Shown here in pieces: positions 35,567-45,188 of a stretch of 64,000 bases of DNA. Numbering within the stretch: position 1 is the first letter of the stretch; each line of letters begins with the position of its first letter. A program made the translations under genes and the position numbers. The notes below the pieces were generated by a model, which was given only the letters and a program-made list of their open reading frames with translations, ran no database searches and was not told the DNA's origin. The DNA comes from Acidovorax sp. GTDB taxonomy: Bacteria > Pseudomonadota > Gammaproteobacteria > Burkholderiales > Burkholderiaceae_C. The stretch spans positions 1-64,000 of the forward strand of contig NZ_JADHVT010000008.1 of the NCBI RefSeq assembly GCF_016783915.1. Direction: 5' to 3'.

Positions 35567-36748
35567 TTAGCCCAGAACCGTCTGCGCGACGATGTTGCGT
35601 TGAACTTCATTGCTGCCGCCATAGATCGTGGTCTTGCGCAGGTTGAAGTAGGTGGATGCCAGCGGTGCGTTGGCGGTGACACCGCCTGGGAAGTTGCCTT
35701 GCCAGCCAGCTTCCATGGCTTCTTCGATGAAGGGCATGGCAAAGGGGCCGGCGGCCAGCATCATCAACTCGGCATAGCGCTGCTGGATCTCGCTGCCCTT
35801 GATCTTGAGCAGACCTGCGATGTCGAGCGAGTTCTTGCCTGACTTCTCGGCCGACAGCACCCGCAGCACCAGCATTTCCAGGGCGACGATGTCCACTTCG
35901 AGCAGGGCGATCTGGTCGCGGAAGCGCAGGTCGTCCCATACGCCTTCGGTCTTGGCAATGCGCTTGAGGCGCTCCAGTTCGCGCTTGCTGCGGTTCACGT
36001 CGGCGATGTTGGTGCGCTCGTGGCTCAGCAGGTGCTTGGCGTAGGTCCAGCCCTTGTTCTCTTCGCCGATCAGGTTTTCGGCGGGCACTTCGACGTTGTC
36101 GAAGAACACCTCGTTCACTTCGCACTCGCCGTCCAGCAGCTTGATGGGGCGCACGGTGACGCCCTTGGACTTCATGTCCAGCAGCAGGAAGGAGATGCCG
36201 GTTTGCGGCTTGCCCTCGGTGCTGGTGCGCACCAGGTTGAACATCCAGTCGCCGTACTGGCCCAGGGTGGTCCAGGTCTTTTGGCCATTGACGATGTACT
36301 TGTCGCCCACGCGCTCGGCGCGGGTCTTGACGGAGGCCAGGTCCGAGCCAGAACCGGGTTCACTGTAGCCCTGGCTCCACCACACTTCGCCGCTGGCGAT
36401 GCCAGGCAAAAAGCGCTTTTGCTGTTCGGCATTGCCAAACGCCATGATCACCGGGGCCACCATCACCGGGCCAAACGGCACGATGCGGGGCGCGCCGGCC
36501 AGGGCGCATTCTTCTTCAAACAGGTGCTTTTGCACGGCCGTCCAGCCGGGGCCGCCAAATTCTGTGGGCCAGCCAAAGCCCAGCCAGCCTTTTTTGCCCA
36601 GAATCTTGGCCCAGCCCTGCATGTCCTCGCGGGTCAGGCGCAAGGCGTTGTGGACCTTGTGAGAGATTTCTTTGGGCAGATTGGCGTGAACCCAAGCGCG
36701 AATCTCTTCGCGAAAGGCCTGCTCTTCGGGGGTGAATGCGAGATCCAT
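35567..36748 (-). CDS. Acyl-CoA dehydrogenase (PimC-like large subunit)
   Basis: 393 residues starting MDLAFTPEEQAFREEIRAWV, with the family segments WSQGYSEPGSGSDLASVKT and, near the C-terminus, IYGGSNEVQRNIV. The usual catalytic Glu of SCAD/MCAD (YEGT) is replaced by Gly, as is common in the isovaleryl/long-chain and PimC-like branches, whose base lies elsewhere. The paired small subunit follows by 12 nt. AGGAGAC lies upstream of the ATG. The likely role is oxidation of a dicarboxyl- or ring-derived CoA thioester; inferred. Confidence 0.92.
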   Translation of the reverse strand: MDLAFTPEEQAFREEIRAWVHANLPKEISHKVHNALRLTREDMQGWAKILGKKGWLGFGWPTEFGGPGWTAVQKHLFEEECALAGAPRIVPFGPVMVAPVIMAFGNAEQQKRFLPGIASGEVWWSQGYSEPGSGSDLASVKTRAERVGDKYIVNGQKTWTTLGQYGDWMFNLVRTSTEGKPQTGISFLLLDMKSKGVTVRPIKLLDGECEVNEVFFDNVEVPAENLIGEENKGWTYAKHLLSHERTNIADVNRSKRELERLKRIAKTEGVWDDLRFRDQIALLEVDIVALEMLVLRVLSAEKSGKNSLDIAGLLKIKGSEIQQRYAELMMLAAGPFAMPFIEEAMEAGWQGNFPGGVTANAPLASTYFNLRKTTIYGGSNEVQRNIVAQTVLG

Positions 36749-36795
36749 GCGGTGCGTCTCCTAATGATTACGCATTTGTAGCACGGTCGTTCGTT

Positions 36796-37497
36796 TTATT
36801 CCTGTCCGGGTGGCGACATTGGACTGAAGTCAGGGGAAATGCCTAGCTCGGCGCACAGGCGCTGCACGGTGTTGCGCAGGCTCGCCACTTCGGCCTCCAG
36901 GGCGTCCACACGGGCCTGCAATGCGGGCGATGCGGCTGTTGCCGTATTCCCGGGCGCTGAATGGCTGGCGGTGGTATCCACCGGCCCGCACATCAAGTGG
37001 GCCCAGCGCTGCTCGCGCGCGCCAGGAGCGCGGGGCAGCTGCACGACCAGCGGGCCACCCTTTTCGGCACTGCGCTCCTGCAGCTCGTCCAGAAAGGCTT
37101 CGACCGACGAAATGTCGGCAAACCGGTACCAGCGCTCGGCGTTGATGCGCAGCTCGCCCGCCGTCTGCGGGCCGCGCAGCATCAACAGGCCCAGCAGCAC
37201 GGCCGACTGCTCGGGCACGCCCACGCCGCGCTGGAAGTTGTGCTCCCAGCGTGTGGTGCGGTTGCCGCTGCTTTCAAACGCCAGCGTCAGCAGCTTGAGC
37301 GAATCCAGCGCCTCCTGCGCCTCGGCGTCACTCAGGTTCATCACCGGGTCGCGGCTGGTTTTTTGGTTGCAGCCCGTGACCAGGCCGTTGAGCGACATGG
37401 GGTAGCTGTCGGGCACGGTGCGCGCCTTTTCCATCAGGGTGGCAAGCACGCGGGCTTCGTTGGGGGTGAGGGGGCGGGTCGCAGGGTCAAAAGGCAT
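36796..37497 (-). CDS. YceH/DUF480 family protein
   Basis: 233 residues: [52 protein letters not shown] is the DUF480 start, and [34 protein letters not shown] follows, which looks like paired winged helices. A C-terminal helix ([23 protein letters not shown]) suggests a coiled coil. The ATG at 37497 gives the usual family length; in-frame codons to 37683 overlap purN on the other strand. Function is unknown. It is divergent from purN. Confidence 0.88.
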   Translation of the reverse strand: MPFDPATRPLTPNEARVLATLMEKARTVPDSYPMSLNGLVTGCNQKTSRDPVMNLSDAEAQEALDSLKLLTLAFESSGNRTTRWEHNFQRGVGVPEQSAVLLGLLMLRGPQTAGELRINAERWYRFADISSVEAFLDELQERSAEKGGPLVVQLPRAPGAREQRWAHLMCGPVDTTASHSAPGNTATAASPALQARVDALEAEVASLRNTVQRLCAELGISPDFSPMSPPGQE

Positions 37498-37521
37498 GGC
37501 TGGGATAATCCGGGGCAATTT

Positions 37522-38103
37522 ATGAAGAACATCGTCATTCTGATCTCTGGCGGCGGCTCGAACATGGCCACCATCGTTCGCACCGCGCAACAAGAGAACT
37601 GGGCCCATCGCTATGGCGCCCGCGTGGCGGCCGTGATCAGCAACAAACCGGATGCTGCGGGGCTGGTGTTTGCGCGCGAGCACGGTATCGCCGCCGAGGC
37701 GCTAGACCACAAGGCCTTTGCCAGCCGCGAGGCGTTCGATGCGGAACTGGCCGCCACCATCGACCGCCACCAGCCTACGCTGGTGGTGCTGGCGGGGTTC
37801 ATGCGTATTCTGACGCCCGGATTTGTGGCGCACTACGCCGGGCGGCTCATCAATATCCACCCCTCGCTGTTGCCAGCCTTTACCGGGCTGCACACGCACC
37901 AGCGCGCCATCGACGCGGGCTGCAAGTTTGCGGGCGTGACGGTGCACCAGGTGACAGCAGAGCTGGATGTGGGCCCCATTCTCGACCAGGCCGTGGTGCC
38001 GGTGCTGCCGGGCGACACCGCCGAGACGCTGGCCGCCCGGGTGCTGACCCAGGAGCATGTGATCTACCCCCGCGCCGTGCGGGCGCTGGTGCGCTCCCTG
38101 TAG
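37522..38103 (+). CDS. purN: Phosphoribosylglycinamide formyltransferase
   Basis: 193 residues of the GART family. It begins [18 protein letters not shown] and has the conserved [13 protein letters not shown], with the catalytic His, and [16 protein letters not shown]. It transfers a formyl group from 10-formyl-tetrahydrofolate to GAR in purine synthesis. The ATG at 37522 has only a weak ribosome site (GGGG); the reading frame is open far upstream but not family-like there. Confidence 0.95.
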   Translation: MKNIVILISGGGSNMATIVRTAQQENWAHRYGARVAAVISNKPDAAGLVFAREHGIAAEALDHKAFASREAFDAELAATIDRHQPTLVVLAGFMRILTPGFVAHYAGRLINIHPSLLPAFTGLHTHQRAIDAGCKFAGVTVHQVTAELDVGPILDQAVVPVLPGDTAETLAARVLTQEHVIYPRAVRALVRSL

Positions 38104-38174
38104 GGGGGGAGGTCGGGGCGAGGCAGGCTGGGCGCGTGGCGTGCCCACCGCTCCCTCGCTGACAGGGTTAATGC

Positions 38175-38230
38175 TGCTAAATTTATAGCTATCAAGGCAT
38201 GATGCACTAGCGCATCTGGCCGATTTGAAT
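38175..38230 (+). repeat. Dispersed repeat, copy after purN
   Basis: TGCTAAATTTATAGCTATCA is followed by AAGGCATGATGCACTAGCGC and CTGGCCGATTTG. Intergenic. Confidence 0.65.
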
Positions 38231-38374
38231 CAGATTTCGTGTCCCAGGGCCCACCCACCAACCCCGGGGCCGGATTCTGGCTCGCACAGCTCGTCAACTG
38301 ACGGGCGAATCGCACTGTGCGGCCAGAAATCAGGGGCGCGTCCCGGAGGGCGCCGCCTGGTCGTTCACACCTTG

Positions 38375-39382
38375 TCAGGCCACGGCGCTCAGACTGCTGG
38401 TGTTCGACGCCGTGCGCCAGTCGCTGGCGGCGCGTTCGTACTGCTGTCGCGCAAAGTCGGCCAGCCGCGCCAGGTCGTTGCGGCCGGTGGACTCGGTGCT
38501 GGTGCTGGTGGTGGTGGACTGCACCTGGCTGGTCAGCTGGTCGATGAACGCCTTCGACTCGCTGGCGCTGATGCTGGCATCGCCGTCGGTGTCGATGGCG
38601 TTGAACAGCGCGGTGATGGCGTCCTGCTCGGCCGTACTGGTTCCTCCCGCCAGGCGCTCGGCGGCCGAGACCACGCCATCCTCGTTGGTGTCCAGGGGGT
38701 CGTAGCTGGTCGCCGAGCTGCTGTCGGATGCGGCGTCAGCGCCACCTGCCCCCCTCGGACCACCCGGAGGTGGTGGCATGCCGCCCATGGCCTGCATGCC
38801 CTCGGCACCCGCGCCGGGGCCTGAGGGACGACCCGCATCGAACTCGGCCTGCGTCAGGCTGCCATCACCATCGGTATCCAGCTGGCTGAACACGTCGTCG
38901 CTGCTCACGCCGGTCTGGCTGGCGGTGCCGCCGGACATGGCCTCCAGCAGGGCCTGCAGCTCGGTCTTGCTCACGGCGCCATCGCCGTCGCTGTCCACCT
39001 TGCCAAACAGGTCGTCGCCCGCTTGGCCCGTGGCGTTGGTGGCCGAACTGCTGCCTTCGCCACCGCGCGACTGGGCAAATGCCATGGTGGAGGGGGGCGG
39101 TGGCAGCACGCTTTGCAGAGTCTTGCCAAGCTCGTCGGCGTTCAGGCTGCCGTCGCCGTTGGCGTCGTATTGCTTCACCAGGTCGGCCGCGCTGGTCTGG
39201 CTGCTGACGCCGGTTTTCTTCGCCACGTTGTCCAGCAGGCCCTGCAATTCGGTGTCGCTCACGCCGCCGCTACCGTCGGTATCGATCTTGGACAGCAGCC
39301 GCTCCGGCGAAGGCCCCGGGCGCGATGCCCGCTGCACGCTCGCACTGGACCAGGCACTGCTGACGCTACTGATGGTCGTCAT
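38375..39382 (-). CDS. EF-hand calcium-binding protein with six EF-hand motifs
   Basis: 335 residues with six EF-hand loops: DTDGSGGVSDTE, DANGDGSLNADE, DSDGDGAVSKTE, DTDGDGSLTQAE, DTNEDGVVSAAE and DTDGDASISASE. Linkers are Gly/Ser/Pro-rich, including a Met/Gly-rich stretch between the fourth and fifth loops. No signal peptide or membrane segment is seen. Proteins of this layout resemble the XopAW family of calcium-binding type III effectors, but similar proteins occur widely in Comamonadaceae. AAAGGAAC lies before the ATG. It is divergent from the response regulator gene. Confidence 0.88.
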   Translation of the reverse strand: MTTISSVSSAWSSASVQRASRPGPSPERLLSKIDTDGSGGVSDTELQGLLDNVAKKTGVSSQTSAADLVKQYDANGDGSLNADELGKTLQSVLPPPPSTMAFAQSRGGEGSSSATNATGQAGDDLFGKVDSDGDGAVSKTELQALLEAMSGGTASQTGVSSDDVFSQLDTDGDGSLTQAEFDAGRPSGPGAGAEGMQAMGGMPPPPGGPRGAGGADAASDSSSATSYDPLDTNEDGVVSAAERLAGGTSTAEQDAITALFNAIDTDGDASISASESKAFIDQLTSQVQSTTTSTSTESTGRNDLARLADFARQQYERAASDWRTASNTSSLSAVA

Positions 39383-39622
39383 CGTTGTTCCTTTCGTTCC
39401 AAAGGTGGACCGGTGCCGGGCCCTCCACTGCGGAAGCCCTCAGCCATGGCCCGATCCCATTCTTGGGTGCGCGTGTCTCCAGGGTTTGTCCGCTTTGTAC
39501 CAAGGCCGATACAAAGGGCAGATGCAAGGCATGAACAGGGGGGCAAAGGCCCGCCAGATTGCCCCGCGCAGGGTGCTAAGCCTCCCTAAACTTGGTGCGT
39601 TCTTTTGTGCCTGTGCCTGCCC

Positions 39623-40351
39623 ATGCAACACATCCTGGTGGTGGACGACGATGTCGAGATCACCATACTCCTCACCGACTACCTGACCCGCTTTGGCTAT
39701 GCCGCCCACGCGGCCTGTGACGCGCAGACGATGCGCGCCCAGATGGCCGCCCAGCCCATCGGCCTGGTGGTGCTGGATGTGATGCTGCCCGGCACTGACG
39801 GGATCACGCTGGCAAGGGAGCTGCGTGAGCGCTCGCGGGTGCCCATCATCATGCTCACCGCGCGCGCCAACCCGTATGACTGCGTGCTGGGGCTGGAGAT
39901 GGGCGCGGACGATTACATGGGCAAACCCTTCGAGCCGCGTGAGCTGGTGGCCCGCATCCAGACCGTGCTGCGCCGCACGCGCGGCGCCGAGGCACCTGTG
40001 CGGCAGGGGCCTGATGAAGTGGTGCGGTTTGATGGCTGGACGCTGCACAGCCTGGAGCGGCATCTGGTGTCGCCCGGGGGCATGGTGGTGCCCTTGTCGA
40101 ATGCCGAGTTCCGTTTGCTGTGCACCTTTTTGCGCATGCCGCGCCGCGTTTTCAGCCGCGACCAGCTCATGGAGCAGGCCCGCGGCCGGGCCATGGATGC
40201 ATTCGAACGCAGCATCGACCTGTTGGTGTCACGCCTGCGCAGCAAGCTTGCGGACGACCCGCGGTCGCCTTCCATGATCCGCACCGTGCGCGGTGCCGGG
40301 TATCTGTTCAACGTGCAGTCGCTGCAAGGGCAGGTAGGGTGGCCCCACTGA
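39623..40351 (+). CDS. OmpR family response regulator
   Basis: 242 residues: receiver domain with acidic pocket D8-D9-D10, phospho-acceptor D52 (VLDVMLPG), and K101; a winged-helix DNA-binding domain follows from about 130 (LSNAEFRLLCTFLRMPRRVFSRDQLMEQ). The start at 39623 has no strong Shine-Dalgarno site; a codon at 39605 is an in-frame alternative. The histidine kinase gene overlaps its end by 13 nt. Confidence 0.93.
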   Translation: MQHILVVDDDVEITILLTDYLTRFGYAAHAACDAQTMRAQMAAQPIGLVVLDVMLPGTDGITLARELRERSRVPIIMLTARANPYDCVLGLEMGADDYMGKPFEPRELVARIQTVLRRTRGAEAPVRQGPDEVVRFDGWTLHSLERHLVSPGGMVVPLSNAEFRLLCTFLRMPRRVFSRDQLMEQARGRAMDAFERSIDLLVSRLRSKLADDPRSPSMIRTVRGAGYLFNVQSLQGQVGWPH

Positions 40352-41460
40352 CGCCCACGCAATCGCAGCTGCGCGCTGCAGTCCAGCGCTGCATGCCTGA
40401 CACCCTGTTCGGTCGGCTCGCCCTGCTGCTCATCGCCGCCGTCATCGTGAGCCATGTGCTGGCGCTGACACTGATGTTCGAGCTGCGCCCCGCCCACCCA
40501 GGGCCTCCACCGGGCCCGCCGCCGCATGCGGTGGCTGCCGATGGGCATTCGTTCCCGCCGCCAAGGCCGGTTGAGGGCTTAGGCATATGGAACGCGCCGT
40601 CCTCGCTGCAGCTGGGCCTGCTGCTGGACATCAGCGTGCGCCTGGCTGCGCTGGTGGCTGCGGCGTGGTGGGCCGCGCGCTGGCTGTCGCGCCCCATGCG
40701 CCGGCTGGCCACGGCCGCGCAGGAGCTGGGGCGCGACATCCACCGCCCCCCTTTGCCCGAGGACGGCACGCTGGAATGCCGCGACGCCAGCCGCGTGTTC
40801 AACCAGATGCAGGCGCGCATCCGCCAGCAACTGGCCGAGCGCGACCGCTTTGTGGCGGCCGTGTCGCACGATTTGCGCACGCCCCTGACGCGGCTGCGGC
40901 TGCGCACCGAAAGCCTGGGCGACGCCCAGGCGCAGCAGCTGTTTCGGCGCGACATTGCCGAAATGGACGCCATGATTGCCTCCACGCTGGATTACCTGCG
41001 CGGCGTGGCGGGTGCGGAGGCCTGGGTGCATCTGGATGTGCAGGCCTTGGTGGACAGCATGGCGGACGACCAGGTGGCGATGGGTCACGCCGTCACCGTG
41101 GCGGGGCAGGCTGCCCCCTTGCGCGTGCAGGCCGTGGCACTGCGGCGTTGCCTGGACAACCTGGTGGGCAATGCCGTGCGCTACGGCGGCAGCGCCGAGG
41201 TCACGCTGCACGACGCGGCGGACGCCCTGACCATCGAGGTGCGTGACCATGGCCCGGGCATTACTCCCGAAGAGCTGGACCGGGTCATGGAGCCTTTCTA
41301 CCGCGTCGAGGCTTCGCGCAATCGCCAGAGCGGCGGGGTGGGGTTGGGGCTCACCATCGCCAGCGACATCGTCCGGCGCCACGGTGGGCAACTTTCCCTG
41401 CGCAATGCACCGGGCGGTGGGCTGGTGGTGGCGGCGGTGTTCCCGCGCACGGTCGCTTGA
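40339..41460 (+). CDS. Sensor histidine kinase
   Basis: 373 residues. Two membrane helices (about 26-49 and 94-116), a Pro-rich periplasmic loop between, and a HAMP-like linker. The phosphorylated His is H177 in VSHDLRTPL; the N box (LDNLVGNAVRYG) and G boxes (DHGPGI, GGVGLGLTI) are intact. GTG at 40339 overlaps the regulator gene by 13 nt and has a purine-rich site upstream; ATG at 40393 is the alternative. The signal is unknown; the short loop suggests membrane-near sensing. Confidence 0.92.
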   Translation: MAPLTPTQSQLRAAVQRCMPDTLFGRLALLLIAAVIVSHVLALTLMFELRPAHPGPPPGPPPHAVAADGHSFPPPRPVEGLGIWNAPSSLQLGLLLDISVRLAALVAAAWWAARWLSRPMRRLATAAQELGRDIHRPPLPEDGTLECRDASRVFNQMQARIRQQLAERDRFVAAVSHDLRTPLTRLRLRTESLGDAQAQQLFRRDIAEMDAMIASTLDYLRGVAGAEAWVHLDVQALVDSMADDQVAMGHAVTVAGQAAPLRVQAVALRRCLDNLVGNAVRYGGSAEVTLHDAADALTIEVRDHGPGITPEELDRVMEPFYRVEASRNRQSGGVGLGLTIASDIVRRHGGQLSLRNAPGGGLVVAAVFPRTVA

Positions 41461-41462
41461 TA

Positions 41463-41726
41463 TCAGCGGGGTTCAGGCGGCGGGGCTTCACCCTCCCATT
41501 TCTCAAACCGGGGGCGCAGTACGCCTTCGATGAGCACTTGCTCCTCAAACATGGCGGCCGGCCGCACCCACAGGCCGCGCTGGCCATACAACGCGCGGTA
41601 CAGCGTCATGGGCTCCAGCGTCTCGCTGTGCCGCACGGTGTCGATCACTTCATAGAGCATGCCCTTGTAGTGGCGATACAGGCCGGGGGGCGTGCGGATG
41701 AGGTCGGGCAGGTCGTCGTCGGTCAT
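41463..41726 (-). CDS. DUF1653 domain-containing protein
   Basis: 87 residues: MTDDDLPDLIRTPPGLYRHYKGMLYEVIDT is the DUF1653 core, a short fold often found next to nucleic-acid or housekeeping genes. Function is unknown. It is convergent with the histidine kinase gene and divergent from the M48 gene. Confidence 0.83.
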   Translation of the reverse strand: MTDDDLPDLIRTPPGLYRHYKGMLYEVIDTVRHSETLEPMTLYRALYGQRGLWVRPAAMFEEQVLIEGVLRPRFEKWEGEAPPPEPR

Positions 41727-41791
41727 GGTGCTTTGGTGGCGTGAGTGGTTAGGATGGCGGCTGAAAAAAACAACCAGAGTGAGGGACGCCC

Positions 41792-43645
41792 GTGGATCAG
41801 GCAGATTTTGTGCACATGGTGCGCATGAGCGAGCATGCCAGCGCCGAGAACAGTCGCGCATACCGCCGCAGTGTGGCTGCGTTTGCCGCCCTGGGTTATG
41901 CATGGGTGCTGGGGTGTATGGCACTGTCCGTTGGCATTTTGCTGTGGGTGGTGCCCCAGTTGCTGCAAGGGCGCTTTCGTTTCGCGATGCTGTTGGCCCT
42001 GCTGGGTGCCGGAGGTCTGCTGTGGGTGAGCCTGCGTGCGCTGTGGGTGCGGTTTGATGAGCCCCAGGGCGTGGAGATCACAGCGCTGGATGCTCCCGAC
42101 CTGTTTGAAGCGCTGGCGCGCATCCGCCGCAAGATCAAAGGCCCACCCATCCACAAGGTCACGCTGACCGACGAGTTCAACGCCAGCATCCAGCAACTGC
42201 CGCGTTTTGGGCTGCTGGGCGGCGCTGTCAACCACCTGAGCATTGGCCTGCCCTTGCTGATGGCGCTGGACCGGCCGCGTTTCCTGGCGGTTCTGGCGCA
42301 TGAATACGGCCACCTGCGTGGCGACCATGGCCGTTTTGCCGCTTGGATCTACCGCACGCGCCTGTCATGGATGCGCTTGAACCACAGCCTGGCTGATGAC
42401 GAGGGGCCGGTGGCTGCCGCCACGCAGCTGTTCATGCGCTGGTACTTCCCGCGCTTTTCTGCCAAGACCTTTGCGCTGGCTCGCCAGGACGAGTACGAGG
42501 CCGACCGCATTGCCGGCAAGCTGCTGGGCCGAGATGTGACCGCTGCGGCCCTGGCCGAGATCGAGATACGGGGCGCGTGGCTGCAAGCGGAGTTCTGGGG
42601 CAACCACTGGTGTGCAGCTGCGGGCAACCCCTTGCCGGTGGGGCCCTACCGCAGCATGCGCCGTGCCCTGGCCAAGGCCCCCGACGCAGCCTTTGCCAAC
42701 GACTCCTTGCGCCAGGCGCTCAAGCGCCTGAGCAATCTGGACGACACCCACCCCGGCCTGCGCGACCGCATCGAGGCACTGGATGCCACCCCCACGCTGC
42801 CCGATTGGTCGCGCGGCAACGCGCTGGCCCTGCTGGGGCCTGATGCCAAGCGCTGGGTGGCGCATTTCGACAAGCAATGGTGCCGCAACAACGCCAGCGA
42901 ATGGAAGCAGCACCACGCCTGGCTGGGGCGCGTGCGCGCACGCGCCGAGGCCCTGGGTGCATCGACGGCGCAGAGCAGTGCCGCCGACCTGGTGGAGCTG
43001 GCCCGCCTCAAGCGCCACCTGGACCCGCATGCCGATGTGCGTGCACTCTACGAGCTGGCGTTGCAGCGCAGCCCCGAATACCCCGCTGCCCTGCGTGGAC
43101 TGGTGCCTTGCCTGGCGGATGATGATCGCGAGGGCAAGCTCCAGTTGCTGCACCGGTTGTGGGAGACGGGCAGCAGCGACCGCTACTGGGCCGCGCGCAC
43201 GGCATTGGCCGAGCTGGAGACGCCACGCCTGGGGCTGGATCACGATGCAGCCGTCTTCAAGCAGTGGCGCAAGCGGCTGGAGCGCGCGCAGGAGTCTGAA
43301 GAACGGGCCTGGGAAGAGCTGTCGGGCACGTCGTTCTTCAGCCAGATCGTGCGGCACGACCTGAGCTCCTTCGAACTGGCCGAGCTGCAGTCCGAACTGG
43401 CCCGCTGCGCTCCTTTGGCCCGGTGCTGGCTGGTGCGCAAGAACCTGCGCGAATACCCCCAGCGCAGGGCCTACCTGGTGTTCGTAGAGCTGCCGGGTAT
43501 GGACGATGAAAGCCGCTACCACCTGTGCCGCGCGCTGGAGCGCAACCTGAGCCTGCCCGGCCCCGCGCTGGTGCTGTGGGCGGGAGAGTCGCCGACGCTG
43601 CAGCAGATCGAGCGCTCGGCGTTTGAACCGATCTACTCACGCTGA
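41792..43645 (+). CDS. M48 family metallopeptidase, membrane-anchored, with long C-terminal domain
   Basis: 617 residues. Two helices near the N-terminus (about 28-55 and 63-83), then the M48 domain with zinc motif HEYGH (VLAHEYGHLRGDH) and the distal DEYEADRIAG. The C-terminal ~300 residues (from about 310) have repeated Ala/Leu/Glu-rich helical segments, possibly TPR-like. The start is GTG at 41792 with GAGGGAC upstream. It could be a BepA-like membrane protease; function is inferred only from the motif. Confidence 0.86.
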   Translation: MDQADFVHMVRMSEHASAENSRAYRRSVAAFAALGYAWVLGCMALSVGILLWVVPQLLQGRFRFAMLLALLGAGGLLWVSLRALWVRFDEPQGVEITALDAPDLFEALARIRRKIKGPPIHKVTLTDEFNASIQQLPRFGLLGGAVNHLSIGLPLLMALDRPRFLAVLAHEYGHLRGDHGRFAAWIYRTRLSWMRLNHSLADDEGPVAAATQLFMRWYFPRFSAKTFALARQDEYEADRIAGKLLGRDVTAAALAEIEIRGAWLQAEFWGNHWCAAAGNPLPVGPYRSMRRALAKAPDAAFANDSLRQALKRLSNLDDTHPGLRDRIEALDATPTLPDWSRGNALALLGPDAKRWVAHFDKQWCRNNASEWKQHHAWLGRVRARAEALGASTAQSSAADLVELARLKRHLDPHADVRALYELALQRSPEYPAALRGLVPCLADDDREGKLQLLHRLWETGSSDRYWAARTALAELETPRLGLDHDAAVFKQWRKRLERAQESEERAWEELSGTSFFSQIVRHDLSSFELAELQSELARCAPLARCWLVRKNLREYPQRRAYLVFVELPGMDDESRYHLCRALERNLSLPGPALVLWAGESPTLQQIERSAFEPIYSR

Positions 43646-43788
43646 AGAAGAAGAGCGATCAATCCCAGCGCTGACTTTGTTGCATACCCGTTCTGCAGCG
43701 CTTTGGGGCGCTGCGCTGCCAGGGCAATGGACCGCCAAAGAAAAGGCGTCGAGCGGGCCCTCGCGGCGGGGAATGGGACAATCGGGGG

Positions 43789-45063
43789 ATGCATCCCAAA
43801 GTTCTTCTCGACGCCTGTGCCGAACTGGTCAGGCTCACCCTCACGTTTGAACACCCCGCCGACGCGGTGGTGTCACGTTTCTTCCGCGACAACCGGGGCC
43901 TGGGGCCGCGCGAGCGCGCCACGCTGGCTGAAACGGTTTACACCGTGCTGCGCAAAAAGCTGCTGTTTGACCACATGGCTCCGTCGGGCTCGGGTCCCAA
44001 GGAGCGCCGCCTGGCCATCCTAGGCTTCTACGGCCCGCGCGACTTCCTCAAGAGCGCGTTGACCGATCAGGAAAAGAACTGGCTGGACCAGTGCGATGCT
44101 GTCACGGTCGATGACCTCATGGAGCGCCACCGCCACAACCTGCCCGAATGGATGGTCAAACCCCTGAAGGACCAGTTGGGCGATGGTTTCTGGCCGCTGG
44201 TGGAAAGTCTCGCCCAAAGCGCACCCCTGGATTTGCGCGTCAACGCGCTCAAGGACAAGCGTGCCGATGTGCAAAAGGAGCTGGCCAAGGCCGGTATCAA
44301 GGCAGTCCCTACGCCGTATTCGCCCTGGGGCCTGCGCATTGACGACAAGCCTGCGCTGACCAAGCTCGATGCCTTCACACGGGGCGCCATCGAGGTGCAG
44401 GACGAGGGCTCACAGCTGCTGGCTTTGCTGCTGGACGCCAAGCGTGGCGAGATGGTGGTGGACTTCTGCGCCGGCGCAGGGGGCAAGACGCTCGCCATTG
44501 GCGCGAGCATGCGCAGCACCGGGCGCCTCTACGCGTTCGATGTGTCAGCACACCGTCTGGATGCGCTCAAGCCCCGCCTGGCACGCAGCGGCCTGTCGAA
44601 CGTGCACCCCGCCGCCATCGCGCACGAGCGCGACGACCGCGTCAAGCGTCTGGCGGGCAAGATCGACCGCGTCCTCGTGGACGCGCCTTGCTCGGGCCTG
44701 GGCACCTTGCGGCGCAACCCCGACCTCAAATGGCGCCAGTCGCCCAAGGCCATCGATGAGCTGGTGGCCAAGCAGACGGCCATCCTGGACAGCGCAGCCC
44801 GCCTGCTCAAGTCGGGCGGCCGTCTGGTGTATGCCACCTGCAGCATCCTGCCGCAAGAAAACGAGGCCATTGCCGAGGCCTTCAGCGCCGCACACCCCGA
44901 CTTTCAGCTGCTGGATGCTGGTGAACTGCTGGAGCAGCTCAAGGTCGAGGGCGCCAAGGGTTTGTGCAGCGGCGGCGCATCGGGCAATAGCTATTTGCGT
45001 TTGTGGCCCCATCTGCATCAGACCGACGGGTTTTTTGCCGCCATCTGGGCCAAGAAGGACTGA
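43789..45063 (+). CDS. RsmB-like (cytosine-5) rRNA methyltransferase
   Basis: 424 residues. Motifs: SAM-binding VVDFCAGAGGKTLAIG, motif IV DAPCSGLGTLRRNPD, motif VI YATCSILPQEN; the two cysteines (PCS, TCS) are the conserved pair of RNA m5C methyltransferases. An N-terminal NusB-like region precedes. RsmB methylates 16S rRNA C967; the exact target here is inferred from family. It follows the M48 gene with 143 bp between. Confidence 0.9.
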   Translation: MHPKVLLDACAELVRLTLTFEHPADAVVSRFFRDNRGLGPRERATLAETVYTVLRKKLLFDHMAPSGSGPKERRLAILGFYGPRDFLKSALTDQEKNWLDQCDAVTVDDLMERHRHNLPEWMVKPLKDQLGDGFWPLVESLAQSAPLDLRVNALKDKRADVQKELAKAGIKAVPTPYSPWGLRIDDKPALTKLDAFTRGAIEVQDEGSQLLALLLDAKRGEMVVDFCAGAGGKTLAIGASMRSTGRLYAFDVSAHRLDALKPRLARSGLSNVHPAAIAHERDDRVKRLAGKIDRVLVDAPCSGLGTLRRNPDLKWRQSPKAIDELVAKQTAILDSAARLLKSGGRLVYATCSILPQENEAIAEAFSAAHPDFQLLDAGELLEQLKVEGAKGLCSGGASGNSYLRLWPHLHQTDGFFAAIWAKKD

Positions 45064-45188
45064 AATGCTGGGGGTATGGCTCTAAACCAGCGTAAATACT
45101 GTGGATTCCCCTGATCCGTTCAGAGGCAGGCCATCTAAAATTAACCACCTGTTTCGTTGGTGAGCGGGTTCTCTGTAGTAAGGTTTTT

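Noticed and set aside
36400..36760. Acyl-CoA dehydrogenase inactive because of the missing YEGT Glu
   Set aside because: Several active branches have Gly or Ala here with the base at another position, so inactivity is not supported.
44980..45010. AATAGCTATTTGCG in the RsmB-like gene as a repeat copy
   Set aside because: Only the six-base core matches; no tail blocks. Encodes the conserved NSYLRLWP of the methyltransferase.
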